Source: Lishizhenia tianjinensis (GTDB taxonomy: Bacteria > Bacteroidota > Bacteroidia > Flavobacteriales_D > Crocinitomicaceae). Taken from it: a DNA stretch of 60,881 nucleotides. How positions within the stretch are numbered: position 1 is the first letter of the stretch; each line of letters begins with the position of its first letter. The position numbers and the translations under genes were made by a program. Where the stretch lies: NCBI GenBank assembly GCA_945863425.1, contig CAMBBW010000002.1, positions 1 through 60,881 of the forward strand. The letters run 5' to 3'. Below, in pieces: positions 9,318 to 16,943 of the stretch. A model generated the notes under the pieces. It was not told the DNA's origin. It made no database searches and saw only the letters and a program-made list of their open reading frames with translations.

Positions 9318-10582
9318 TGCAATCAATTCAAAAAGCTATTAAAGACATTCAAGAAAAGCTTGGTTCTGTACCCGTTTTTGTTGCAGTTAGTGGTGGTGTA
9401 GACTCTATGTTACTCCTTGAACTTGTGAAAGATTATTTTTCAGTCGTAGCATTACATGTGAATTATAATTTAAGAGGAAAAGAAAGTGATCTAGATGAAG
9501 AATTGGTGCGTGAATTCTGTTTCAATAAAAATATTCGATTGGTCGTTTATAACTATAATTTGGAAACAGAATTAAAACATAAAAAATCAAATCTACAAAA
9601 TCGTGCCCGCGAAATTCGCTATGAATTTTTTAGACAACAATTGGAAAAAACTCCGAATTCCTACTTATTTGTTGGTCATCATGCTGACGATCAAATTGAA
9701 ACATTTTTTATTCAATACCTGAGAAATGCTGGAATTGCTGGTTTATCTGGAATGAAGGAAATTTCAAACCGCATAGTTCGTCCCTTTTTGCCATTTACAA
9801 AAGTTCAATTAACGACTGTTGCCCAAGAAATAGGGCTTCACTGGAGGGAAGACGAATCGAATAGCAAGAATGATTACTTGCGGAATAAATTGCGAAATCA
9901 AATTTTACCCGCCATTGAAATTGAAATTCCGGCAATTCACAGCTCTATTATAACCCTGATGAATTGTTTGCAAGAAAATCAAATTCGATTAGAAACGGAA
10001 GCGAAGAGATTAGTTGAAACAATAAAAATTTCTGGAACCCTTGATTTAGATACAATCTCACTCCTCGACCCAACCCTAACCGTGGAATTACTTCGTCAAT
10101 TGGATATTTCAACTACTTATTTGTTGGAGTGGAATAAGTTGATTGATTCGCAAAAAGGTTCGAAATTAATCATATCACAAAGTAAAATTTTAATATCTGT
10201 TATTCGGGAAGAAAACGGGTTTTATTTTAAATTTGTGCATGACACCAAAATAATCGAACCACAATTTCGTGCCTTTTCAGTTGCAGTGCTCCCTAGCGAA
10301 TTTTCTAAGTCAATTATTTTTTTAGATAAACAAAAAATCAAGGGTGAAATTTCCATGCGATTGTGGAAAAATGGTGATAGAATCTATCCGCTTGGTGTAA
10401 ACGGTTCTAAACTAATTAGCGACGTGTTGACAAACTCAAAAGTTCCTCATGTAGAAAGAAACAATCAATGGGTGTTAGTTGATGAGGAAAAAATCTTGGC
10501 CTGTGTGCATCATTGCCTTGATCGTAGGGCTATCGCAAATCAAAGCACGAGTGATATTTTATGTATTGAAATAAATCATTAA
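9317..10582 (+). CDS. tilS: tRNA(Ile)-lysidine synthase TilS
   Basis: 421 residues. The PP-loop ATP pyrophosphatase motif SGGVDS is at residues 25-30, and the HHADDQIETFF motif typical of TilS is near residue 120. A C-terminal domain with KLISDVLTNSKVPHVERN is present. The enzyme adds lysine to C34 of the CAU-anticodon tRNA-Ile so that it reads AUA, and it is essential in most bacteria. Last gene of the crp-pabB-tilS run. Confidence 0.94.
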   Translation: MQSIQKAIKDIQEKLGSVPVFVAVSGGVDSMLLLELVKDYFSVVALHVNYNLRGKESDLDEELVREFCFNKNIRLVVYNYNLETELKHKKSNLQNRAREIRYEFFRQQLEKTPNSYLFVGHHADDQIETFFIQYLRNAGIAGLSGMKEISNRIVRPFLPFTKVQLTTVAQEIGLHWREDESNSKNDYLRNKLRNQILPAIEIEIPAIHSSIITLMNCLQENQIRLETEAKRLVETIKISGTLDLDTISLLDPTLTVELLRQLDISTTYLLEWNKLIDSQKGSKLIISQSKILISVIREENGFYFKFVHDTKIIEPQFRAFSVAVLPSEFSKSIIFLDKQKIKGEISMRLWKNGDRIYPLGVNGSKLISDVLTNSKVPHVERNNQWVLVDEEKILACVHHCLDRRAIANQSTSDILCIEINH

Positions 10583-10602
10583 TTGCGAATTCACTTGTGT
10601 CA

Positions 10603-10637
10603 TTTGAAATATGAACGAAAGAAAAGCGTTACTTTTG
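10603..10637 (+). promoter_or_regulatory. Promoter upstream of the barrel-waaA pair
   Basis: TTTG at 10603-10606, a 23-base spacer, and TACTTTTG at 10630-10637 (perfect TAnnTTTG). The start codon at 10642 follows after only 4 bases, so the transcript would have almost no leader. The bases before the box (AAGAAAAGCGTTA) resemble those in the hpt promoter. Confidence 0.6.
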
Positions 10638-10641
10638 AAGT

Positions 10642-11400
10642 ATGAAATGGTTGTTTTCAGTTTTCTTATTTGTATTAATCTTCGGTCAATTAAGTGCACA
10701 ACGAAATGTGAAGGATTCAGCTATCGCCACCCCTTGGGTCGGAGTTCATTACGGAGGAAATAGCACGTCGGCAGATTTGGCAGATCGATACGGGTATTTG
10801 AATCACATCGGAATTATAGCGGGTTACAAAACAGCCTCCAATTGGTATTTTGGATTGGAAAGTAATTTTATGTTTGGTAATCAAGTGCGTATATCGGGTC
10901 TATTAGATAATCTGATTGATTCTTATGGGAATGTAACTGATGTAAATGGAGATATTGCTCGGATTTATGTGTTGCCTCGCGGAATAAATGTGAATGTGTC
11001 TATTGGAAAAGTAATCCCTGTACTTAGTCCCAATCGAAATTCTGGAATTTTCATAAATGGAGGATTGGGGTATCTAATTCATCACATGAGGATCGAATCG
11101 AATGACCAAGTTATACCAGTGTTGGAATTGAATTATAGAAAGGGATATGATCGATTAACAGCAGGGGTGAATTTCCATCAATTTATCGGTTATGCTTTCA
11201 TGGCGAACGGTGGGTTTTACAATTTTTATGGTGGGTTTTACGCGCAAGAAGGTTTCACAAAAAATTTAAGAACCATTAATTTTGATGAGCCAAGTATTCC
11301 GGTTTCTAACAAAACACGATTAGATGTTCAGTTTGGCTTTCGATTAGGTTGGATGATTCCTTTTTACAAACGTAAACCAAAAGATTTTTACTTCAATTGA
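10642..11400 (+). CDS. Outer-membrane beta-barrel protein of unknown function
   Basis: 252 residues. Signal peptide of about 19 residues (cleavage near GQLSAQ). The mature chain alternates aromatic and small residues in strand-like stretches (YFGLESNFMFG, GIFINGGLGYLIHH, LDVQFGFRLGWMIP), as in an 8- to 10-stranded barrel. No catalytic motif was seen. The stop codon overlaps the waaA start (TGATG), so the pair is co-expressed. A link to the cell envelope or LPS is plausible but unproven. Confidence 0.7.
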   Translation: MKWLFSVFLFVLIFGQLSAQRNVKDSAIATPWVGVHYGGNSTSADLADRYGYLNHIGIIAGYKTASNWYFGLESNFMFGNQVRISGLLDNLIDSYGNVTDVNGDIARIYVLPRGINVNVSIGKVIPVLSPNRNSGIFINGGLGYLIHHMRIESNDQVIPVLELNYRKGYDRLTAGVNFHQFIGYAFMANGGFYNFYGGFYAQEGFTKNLRTINFDEPSIPVSNKTRLDVQFGFRLGWMIPFYKRKPKDFYFN

Positions 11401-12650
11401 TGCAAATTCTTTATAATTTATCAATAGTTTTATTTGGTAAAGCCATACAAATCGCTTCCACTTTCAATAAAAAAGCAAATTACTGGATAATTGGAAGAAA
11501 AAATTGGAGACAGAATTTACCAAAAATAGATTCAAGTAAAGACTTAGTTTGGTTTCATTGTGCTTCTCTAGGAGAGTTTGACCAAGGATTACCAGTTATG
11601 AAAGAGTGGAAAGCACAAAATCCTGACTGTTACATTCTTGTTTCCTTCTTTTCACCTTCCGGAATGCAGCATTATCAGAAACGAAATCATTGTGCGGATT
11701 ATGTTGTGTATTTACCGTTAGACATCCCGTCAAATGCTAGATATTTCCTCAATTATTTTAATCCAAAGGCTGTTTTTTTTGTGAAATATGAGTTTTGGGT
11801 AAATTACATTTCAACGGCACATAAAATGCAGATTCCGCTGTATTCGATAGCAGGAAATTTCAGAGAAAACCAACATTTTTTTAGTTGGTATGGCTCGTTT
11901 TTTAGAAGTGTTTTGAAGCGGTTTACTTATTTTTTCGTGCAAACCGAGAACTCTATGAACTTATTACAATCCATTGGAATAAAAAATGTTCAAGTTACAG
12001 GGGACACTCGATTTGACGCAGTTTTAGAAACGAAAAATCAGTTTGTTAATCAAATTAAAGAGGAGCAACTTGATGATGACTGGACACAATTTGAAAGGTT
12101 TCTGCAGGGTGAAAAAGCAATAATTATTGGTAGTTCATGGCCTTCTGAAGAAGATATCATCATTCCTTATATTTTAAAAAATCAGATAACAAAATTCATT
12201 CTTGCACCCCATGATATTTCTGAGGATCACATTTTGAAAATCGAACAGGCATTAAACAACCAATCTATTCGATTTACGCGATTTCTTAGTGATCATTCTG
12301 ATGTTAATTGTTTAATTCTTGATACAATTGGGCATTTATCAAAAGCCTATTATTTTGGTGAAATAGCCATTATTGGAGGCGGGTTTTCTGGCAAATTGCA
12401 CAATGTGTTAGAGCCAGCTGTTTTTGGCTTACCAGTTTTGTTTGGTCCTAAACATGATCGATTTCCAGAGGCTGATTTATTAATTTCAAACAATATTGCG
12501 TTTGAATTTAGTAATGAAAATGAATTAGAAGAAATATTAAATAAATTGATTCTTAAAAACCCAATGCGAACATCCGAAATTCAATCATTCATTGAAACAC
12601 AGTCTGGTGCAGCTACTAAAATTGTTTCATCTATTAGAAATGGTCTCTAA
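11400..12650 (+). CDS. waaA: 3-deoxy-D-manno-octulosonic acid (Kdo) transferase
   Basis: 416 residues from the ATG at 11400, which overlaps the upstream TGA and is preferred over an in-frame TTG one codon earlier. The N-terminal ~20 residues are hydrophobic and act as an inner-membrane anchor. The catalytic acid motif is FHCASLGEFDQG (E59). Other family signatures are VFFVKYEFWVN, GDTRFDA, and the donor-binding stretch IIGGGFSGKLHNVLEPAVFG. WaaA adds Kdo to lipid IVA in LPS assembly. The 3' end is 3 bases from the convergent DUF2490 gene. Confidence 0.93.
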   Translation: MQILYNLSIVLFGKAIQIASTFNKKANYWIIGRKNWRQNLPKIDSSKDLVWFHCASLGEFDQGLPVMKEWKAQNPDCYILVSFFSPSGMQHYQKRNHCADYVVYLPLDIPSNARYFLNYFNPKAVFFVKYEFWVNYISTAHKMQIPLYSIAGNFRENQHFFSWYGSFFRSVLKRFTYFFVQTENSMNLLQSIGIKNVQVTGDTRFDAVLETKNQFVNQIKEEQLDDDWTQFERFLQGEKAIIIGSSWPSEEDIIIPYILKNQITKFILAPHDISEDHILKIEQALNNQSIRFTRFLSDHSDVNCLILDTIGHLSKAYYFGEIAIIGGGFSGKLHNVLEPAVFGLPVLFGPKHDRFPEADLLISNNIAFEFSNENELEEILNKLILKNPMRTSEIQSFIETQSGAATKIVSSIRNGL

Positions 12651-12653
12651 TCC

Positions 12654-13424
12654 TTATTTTTTTTTCTTGGTGAAATCCATATTATAAGTTAAGCCCGTCA
12701 ATAAAGTATGATTTCGTTCTGTTTTTATCCCGTCTGATTTAATTACATATTGGTTCAAGTAGCCTATTTGAATGTTGAAATTACTGTTAAATCTCCATCC
12801 TAGGGCTGCGTTAAACCTATTTTGGTCTATAACATTTTTACCGATTCCCTTCCCAAAACCAATAAATACCTCATTATTTAGATTTAAAAAAAGTGTATTG
12901 TCTTGCATCGTTTTTTTGGTTAAAGGAATAAAAACAAGAGCGCGATACCTAACCCGTTGTCTGAAAATATTGTCGCCTTTGACTAGATCTCCTGAGCTGT
13001 TTTTCAAGTAATTTTCTATGAAACGTTGTTCAAGTCTATAGCGGTGTTGGATATCAATCGTCCGGAATTTACCCTCAATTTTACTTTTCAAGTTCAATTG
13101 TTGCCAGATGCGATTTTCATTGTAGTCTCTTAATACGGGTTGATCACCATAGGGAAAAGTGACAATCCAACCATATCCTGCGGTTACCGTTACATTCGGA
13201 TTTAATGTATAATCAACGCCGATACGCATAAGTGATTGTTTCCAATTTTTAAAACCATCTTCTCTGCGCCATTGATATTCAGTGTGAATGCCGAATTTAT
13301 TGCTTAGTTTATGATTGCCCAAATAACTCACCCAAGCATGTTGTTGGTCTGAAAAAACTTTTTGCGCAAAAGTTACTACTTCAAATTGCAAGAATATAAT
13401 CCAAATTAGGTACTTAAATTTCAT
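12654..13424 (-). CDS. DUF2490 family outer-membrane protein at the end of the DAB operon
   Basis: 256 residues from the ATG at 13424, which is preferred because it begins a clean signal peptide (MKFKYLIWIIFLQF, cleavage near TFAQ). A start at 13487 would overlap the sulP gene and add a polar tail. The chain has repeated amphipathic strands and WRREDGFKNWKQ, RQRVRYRALVFIPL and ALGWRFNSNFNIQIGYLNQYV, as in DUF2490 barrels. It follows sulP by one base, so it is co-transcribed with the bicarbonate-uptake genes. A role as an outer-membrane channel for that system is an inference. Confidence 0.75.
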   Translation of the reverse strand: MKFKYLIWIIFLQFEVVTFAQKVFSDQQHAWVSYLGNHKLSNKFGIHTEYQWRREDGFKNWKQSLMRIGVDYTLNPNVTVTAGYGWIVTFPYGDQPVLRDYNENRIWQQLNLKSKIEGKFRTIDIQHRYRLEQRFIENYLKNSSGDLVKGDNIFRQRVRYRALVFIPLTKKTMQDNTLFLNLNNEVFIGFGKGIGKNVIDQNRFNAALGWRFNSNFNIQIGYLNQYVIKSDGIKTERNHTLLTGLTYNMDFTKKKK

Positions 13425-13425
13425 A

Positions 13426-15039
13426 TCACTTAATTTTTTTCTTTGCTGAAAGTTGATGACTTGAATTACCAATATTCTTGAATTCATCTAGACCTAAGAT
13501 TGTAAAGCTACCACACTCTGTAGCAAAGTCGTTTTTTATGTGATACAAATTTTCTATAACAGAATGATCTACCAGAAAACAACCTGATAAATCCAAAATG
13601 ATATGCTCAGTGAATTCAAAAGAGTGAATCTGTTTTTTAATTTTAGTAAAATTACTAAATATTGCAGCGTTGCGGATAATTATTATGTTTCCATTTACTT
13701 CAGTGTTAGCTTTAAATAAATTGGATGGTTTCACTCCTCTTGCTATATGGATGATTAGTTTTAACAATATTCCTATGCCGATTCCAATTAATAAGTCTGT
13801 GATAAGAATAAATAAAATAGTTGTAATAAATATAGCAATTTGATCCTTGCCAATTTTAGCCATGTGTCCAAATTCTCGAGGATGCGTTAACTTCCAACCA
13901 ACTCCAATTAACATTGCTGCCAATGCAGCTTTAGGTATTAAATTACTGAAAGAAACTGCGAAAATTAAGAAAATCAATATAAATAATCCGTGGTAAAAAT
14001 TTGCCCAACGAGTTTTTGCACCGTTATTTACATTAGCAGAGGAACGAGCCACCTCTGAAATCATTGGTAACCCACCTAAAAAACCTGCAATGACATTACC
14101 TATTCCGACGGCTATAAGATCCTTATTCGTGTTAGATCGTCTTTTATAACTATCTAATTCGTCAATTGCTTTTATTGTAAGCAAAGATTCTAAGCTCCCA
14201 ACTAAGGCAAACATACAGATATATTTAATAAAGGTTCCTAACTCTGCAAACCCGTCGAAGTTCGCATTAACTGCAATTATTTCCGTAAATCCTTTATTGA
14301 ATTCTAGTAATGGTGTAAAATCTTTTGTGTTGTGAATATCAAAGAGAATACCTAGAGGAACTGATACAAGTAATACGATTAATGCGGAGGGAATTTTTCT
14401 AATTGTCTTGTTAGGGATCAGAGGCCACCCAAAAACTATAAGTAGACAAACTAACCCAATTATTACAACATCCTTGTGCATAAAGAAATTTGCCAAGGTG
14501 TTTTTTAATTCTAGTAATAATTCAATCGGTTCAACCATTGGTCTACCTTCTGCTGTTAACGGGTTCAAACCTGCTAATACGTGCAATTGTTTACTGATAA
14601 TAATAATCCCAATAGCAGCAAGCATTCCGTGTACGGCAGACAAAGGGAAGAAATCACTCAAAGATCCAAGTTTTAGTATGCCAAATATTATTTGAAGTAT
14701 GCCTGCGATGACTACCGCACCAAGTGTTAATTGCCATCCTAGTTCATTATTACCATGCCCAAGTTCGGTTACCGAGCCAGCAACAATTACAATAAGTCCA
14801 GCCGCAGGCCCTTTAATTGTCAGTAAAGAACCTGCAAAAAGGCTAATAACTAAACCACCAATCATTGCAGTTACTAACCCAAATATTGGGGGGAAATTAC
14901 TGGCTCCGGCAATACCTAAACTTAATGGTAACGCAAGTAGAAAAACTAAAAATCCTGATAAAGCATCAGCGCTAAAATTTTCTTTGAGTCCTGTAAATCC
15001 ATCTTTTGGAAGAACATTTTTTTTATTTTTTTTATTCAT
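13426..15039 (-). CDS. SulP family anion transporter (probable bicarbonate or sulfate)
   Basis: 537 residues. The membrane domain (about residues 15-430) has the SLC26/SulP signatures: FLVFLLALPLSLGIA near the start, GLVTAMIGGLVISLFAGS, and GGLPMISEVARSSANVNNGAKTRWAN. A C-terminal STAS-like domain (about 435-530, HIILDLSGCFLVDHSVIENL) is present but short. Members carry sulfate, bicarbonate or dicarboxylates. Location downstream of dabAB favours bicarbonate. It is separated from dabB by 28 bases of 8-mer repeats. Confidence 0.87.
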   Translation of the reverse strand: MNKKNKKNVLPKDGFTGLKENFSADALSGFLVFLLALPLSLGIAGASNFPPIFGLVTAMIGGLVISLFAGSLLTIKGPAAGLIVIVAGSVTELGHGNNELGWQLTLGAVVIAGILQIIFGILKLGSLSDFFPLSAVHGMLAAIGIIIISKQLHVLAGLNPLTAEGRPMVEPIELLLELKNTLANFFMHKDVVIIGLVCLLIVFGWPLIPNKTIRKIPSALIVLLVSVPLGILFDIHNTKDFTPLLEFNKGFTEIIAVNANFDGFAELGTFIKYICMFALVGSLESLLTIKAIDELDSYKRRSNTNKDLIAVGIGNVIAGFLGGLPMISEVARSSANVNNGAKTRWANFYHGLFILIFLIFAVSFSNLIPKAALAAMLIGVGWKLTHPREFGHMAKIGKDQIAIFITTILFILITDLLIGIGIGILLKLIIHIARGVKPSNLFKANTEVNGNIIIIRNAAIFSNFTKIKKQIHSFEFTEHIILDLSGCFLVDHSVIENLYHIKNDFATECGSFTILGLDEFKNIGNSSHQLSAKKKIK

Positions 15040-15040
15040 T

Positions 15041-15064
15041 TTTTAAAATTTTAAAATTTTAAAG
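15041..15064. repeat. Three tandem copies of an 8-mer between dabB and sulP
   Basis: TTTTAAAA occurs twice in tandem, followed by TTTTAAAG. The unit is its own reverse complement, so it could pair in several registers. It fills nearly all of the spacer between the dabB stop and the sulP start. Function unknown. Confidence 0.6.
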
Positions 15065-15067
15065 TTT

Positions 15068-16939
15068 TTATGCAGATCGTTTGGCAACGTCATGATATTT
15101 TTTGATGTGTGGTCCAAGAAATACTCTTGAATAAATTCTAATTGCTGCTAATCCGTTAATGATTAAACTTAAGGATGTGAAAAAGGCCAATCCAATCTGA
15201 TTGAAGTGAACATGGGAAAAGATTAAATCTTCACCAATGAAAGTGGGAGAAATTGGAAAACCGGCTAATGTTAAAGAACAAATCAGGAAAATAATGGCGA
15301 TTTTGGGATGTTCAAAAGCATGACCATAAAAATCATCAAGACTAATCCATTCCTCCTTACTTCTTAATCTATTAAGTAAATAAATCCCTAAAAGCCACGC
15401 GCAAATAACCCCACTCAAATACCAGATTAGTTCTTCTTTTTTGAATTCATCGTTGAACGAAATTGCCATAGCAATAAAGAAATGATTTACCATAATCAAT
15501 GTGTATGCTAACCGAGCGCTATTACGTTCTGTAAATGCCTTTATTACAACAATGAAACCGATAAATGCGTAGAATTCTGGTAGGATATTCAGAATTTTTT
15601 TAGGCAAAACGTTCGAGAAGAAAAGTGGGATTAGCCCCAATAAGAACAACGCGCCGAAGATAAATAGCACATTTTGAAAATTAATGAATTTAAGTTTTTT
15701 GCCTATATCCTTCAAGGGATTCCATAACCAGTTATATAAAATAGAGTCTAAATTCCATTCCTTCAGACTTAGGATGAAAAGTGTATTTTCAATCCTTTTC
15801 GGGAGGGAATCCTCAATCGTTAAAGTTCTCGGAATAAAATTGTAAAATTGTTCACGGATTTTGTAGCTAACAATCGATGGCGAAACCAATAATTGATAGG
15901 TTCTCAAGAAAGCATTTCCTGCAATATGTATCAAAGCCAAGTAATGCAATCCTAACGCAATTTCAACGAATATTAAACCAATTTGTCCAATGGATGCATA
16001 GGCTATTTGGCTTTTTATGGAGGATTGTACACGAGCGGTCATCGTCGCAATAATTGCCGTAACAATTCCAGAAATTACTACAATCACTTTGAAAATTGTT
16101 TGATGTTCCCAAAAATGAGATGTACGCAACAAAATAAAAGCTCCAATATGAACGGATAAGGAACCGTAGAAAATAGCACTTGAAGGAGTTGGTCCCTCCA
16201 TCGCTCGAGGTAGCCAAGATGAAAATGGTAATTGTGCAGATTTGGCAGATGCTGAAATGAATATCAACAACGAAATGGTTAATCCAATCCACGAATGAGC
16301 CTCCAGGTGTTCATTAACCAAATGAGCATTATTTAATTTGAAAAATGAAATATTCTCATGCCATAAATGATGCGATAGCCACATTACTAGTATAAGTCCA
16401 ACATCTCCGATTCGATAAATGGAGAATACTTTCACTGCATTTTTTACAGGTAAATAACGGTCACGGTAGAAGGCAATAAGCAGGAATGAAGACACGCCTA
16501 ATATTTCCCATCCAATGAATAACGTTTCCAAATTACCTGAAAAAATGATAATAGTAAACCCTGAATAGAAGAACAATATGGTATTAAAAAATCGCTTGTA
16601 GCCACTTTCTCGATGCATATAATAACGACTATAGCTTGTGATAATCAACGTCAATATTGATCCTAGGAATAAATAAACTAAAGTGATATGATCAAAATAG
16701 AAATCAAGGTAAAAATCATATCCTGGAGAACTATAGATAGAAAACTCTTTAATATTTATGATATTATGACCATTGCTAATCCAAAAAACAGTGAAGATTA
16801 TAGCTGATAAAAATTGAATGCCAACTGTTAACACAGCTATCCGAGAGAGTAATTGCTCGTTTGATTGTGGAACTATTAAACTTAACAAAAAACCAATAAT
16901 TGGTATTGCTATAAATGAATGTATGAATGAATTTTCCAT
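15068..16939 (-). CDS. dabB: DabB-like membrane subunit of an inorganic-carbon uptake complex
   Basis: 623 residues with about 14-16 predicted membrane segments. It belongs to the proton-conducting NuoL/MrpA family: LETLFIGWEILGVSSFLLIAFY, SAKSAQLPFSSWLPRAMEGPTPSSAIFYG and KSQIAYASIGQIGLIFVEI are recognisable in part. A NuoL homologue placed 4 bases after a DUF2309/DabA gene, with no other complex I genes nearby, matches the DAB system, in which DabB is thought to couple cation flux to DabA. It could be miscalled as NADH dehydrogenase subunit 5. Confidence 0.88.
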   Translation of the reverse strand: MENSFIHSFIAIPIIGFLLSLIVPQSNEQLLSRIAVLTVGIQFLSAIIFTVFWISNGHNIINIKEFSIYSSPGYDFYLDFYFDHITLVYLFLGSILTLIITSYSRYYMHRESGYKRFFNTILFFYSGFTIIIFSGNLETLFIGWEILGVSSFLLIAFYRDRYLPVKNAVKVFSIYRIGDVGLILVMWLSHHLWHENISFFKLNNAHLVNEHLEAHSWIGLTISLLIFISASAKSAQLPFSSWLPRAMEGPTPSSAIFYGSLSVHIGAFILLRTSHFWEHQTIFKVIVVISGIVTAIIATMTARVQSSIKSQIAYASIGQIGLIFVEIALGLHYLALIHIAGNAFLRTYQLLVSPSIVSYKIREQFYNFIPRTLTIEDSLPKRIENTLFILSLKEWNLDSILYNWLWNPLKDIGKKLKFINFQNVLFIFGALFLLGLIPLFFSNVLPKKILNILPEFYAFIGFIVVIKAFTERNSARLAYTLIMVNHFFIAMAISFNDEFKKEELIWYLSGVICAWLLGIYLLNRLRSKEEWISLDDFYGHAFEHPKIAIIFLICSLTLAGFPISPTFIGEDLIFSHVHFNQIGLAFFTSLSLIINGLAAIRIYSRVFLGPHIKKYHDVAKRSA

Positions 16940-16943
16940 TGTC

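Noticed and set aside
13425-13487. Longer start for the DUF2490 protein at 13487
   Set aside because: It would overlap sulP and place a polar stretch before the clear signal peptide at 13424.
14408-15046. Open frames on the plus strand opposite sulP
   Set aside because: Antisense shadows of a hydrophobic transporter; no start context, family or promoter.
15041-15064. CRISPR-like repeat
   Set aside because: Only 8-base self-complementary units without spacers.
15068-16939. NADH dehydrogenase subunit L (nuoL)
   Set aside because: It is next to dabA with no other complex I genes, which fits DabB instead.
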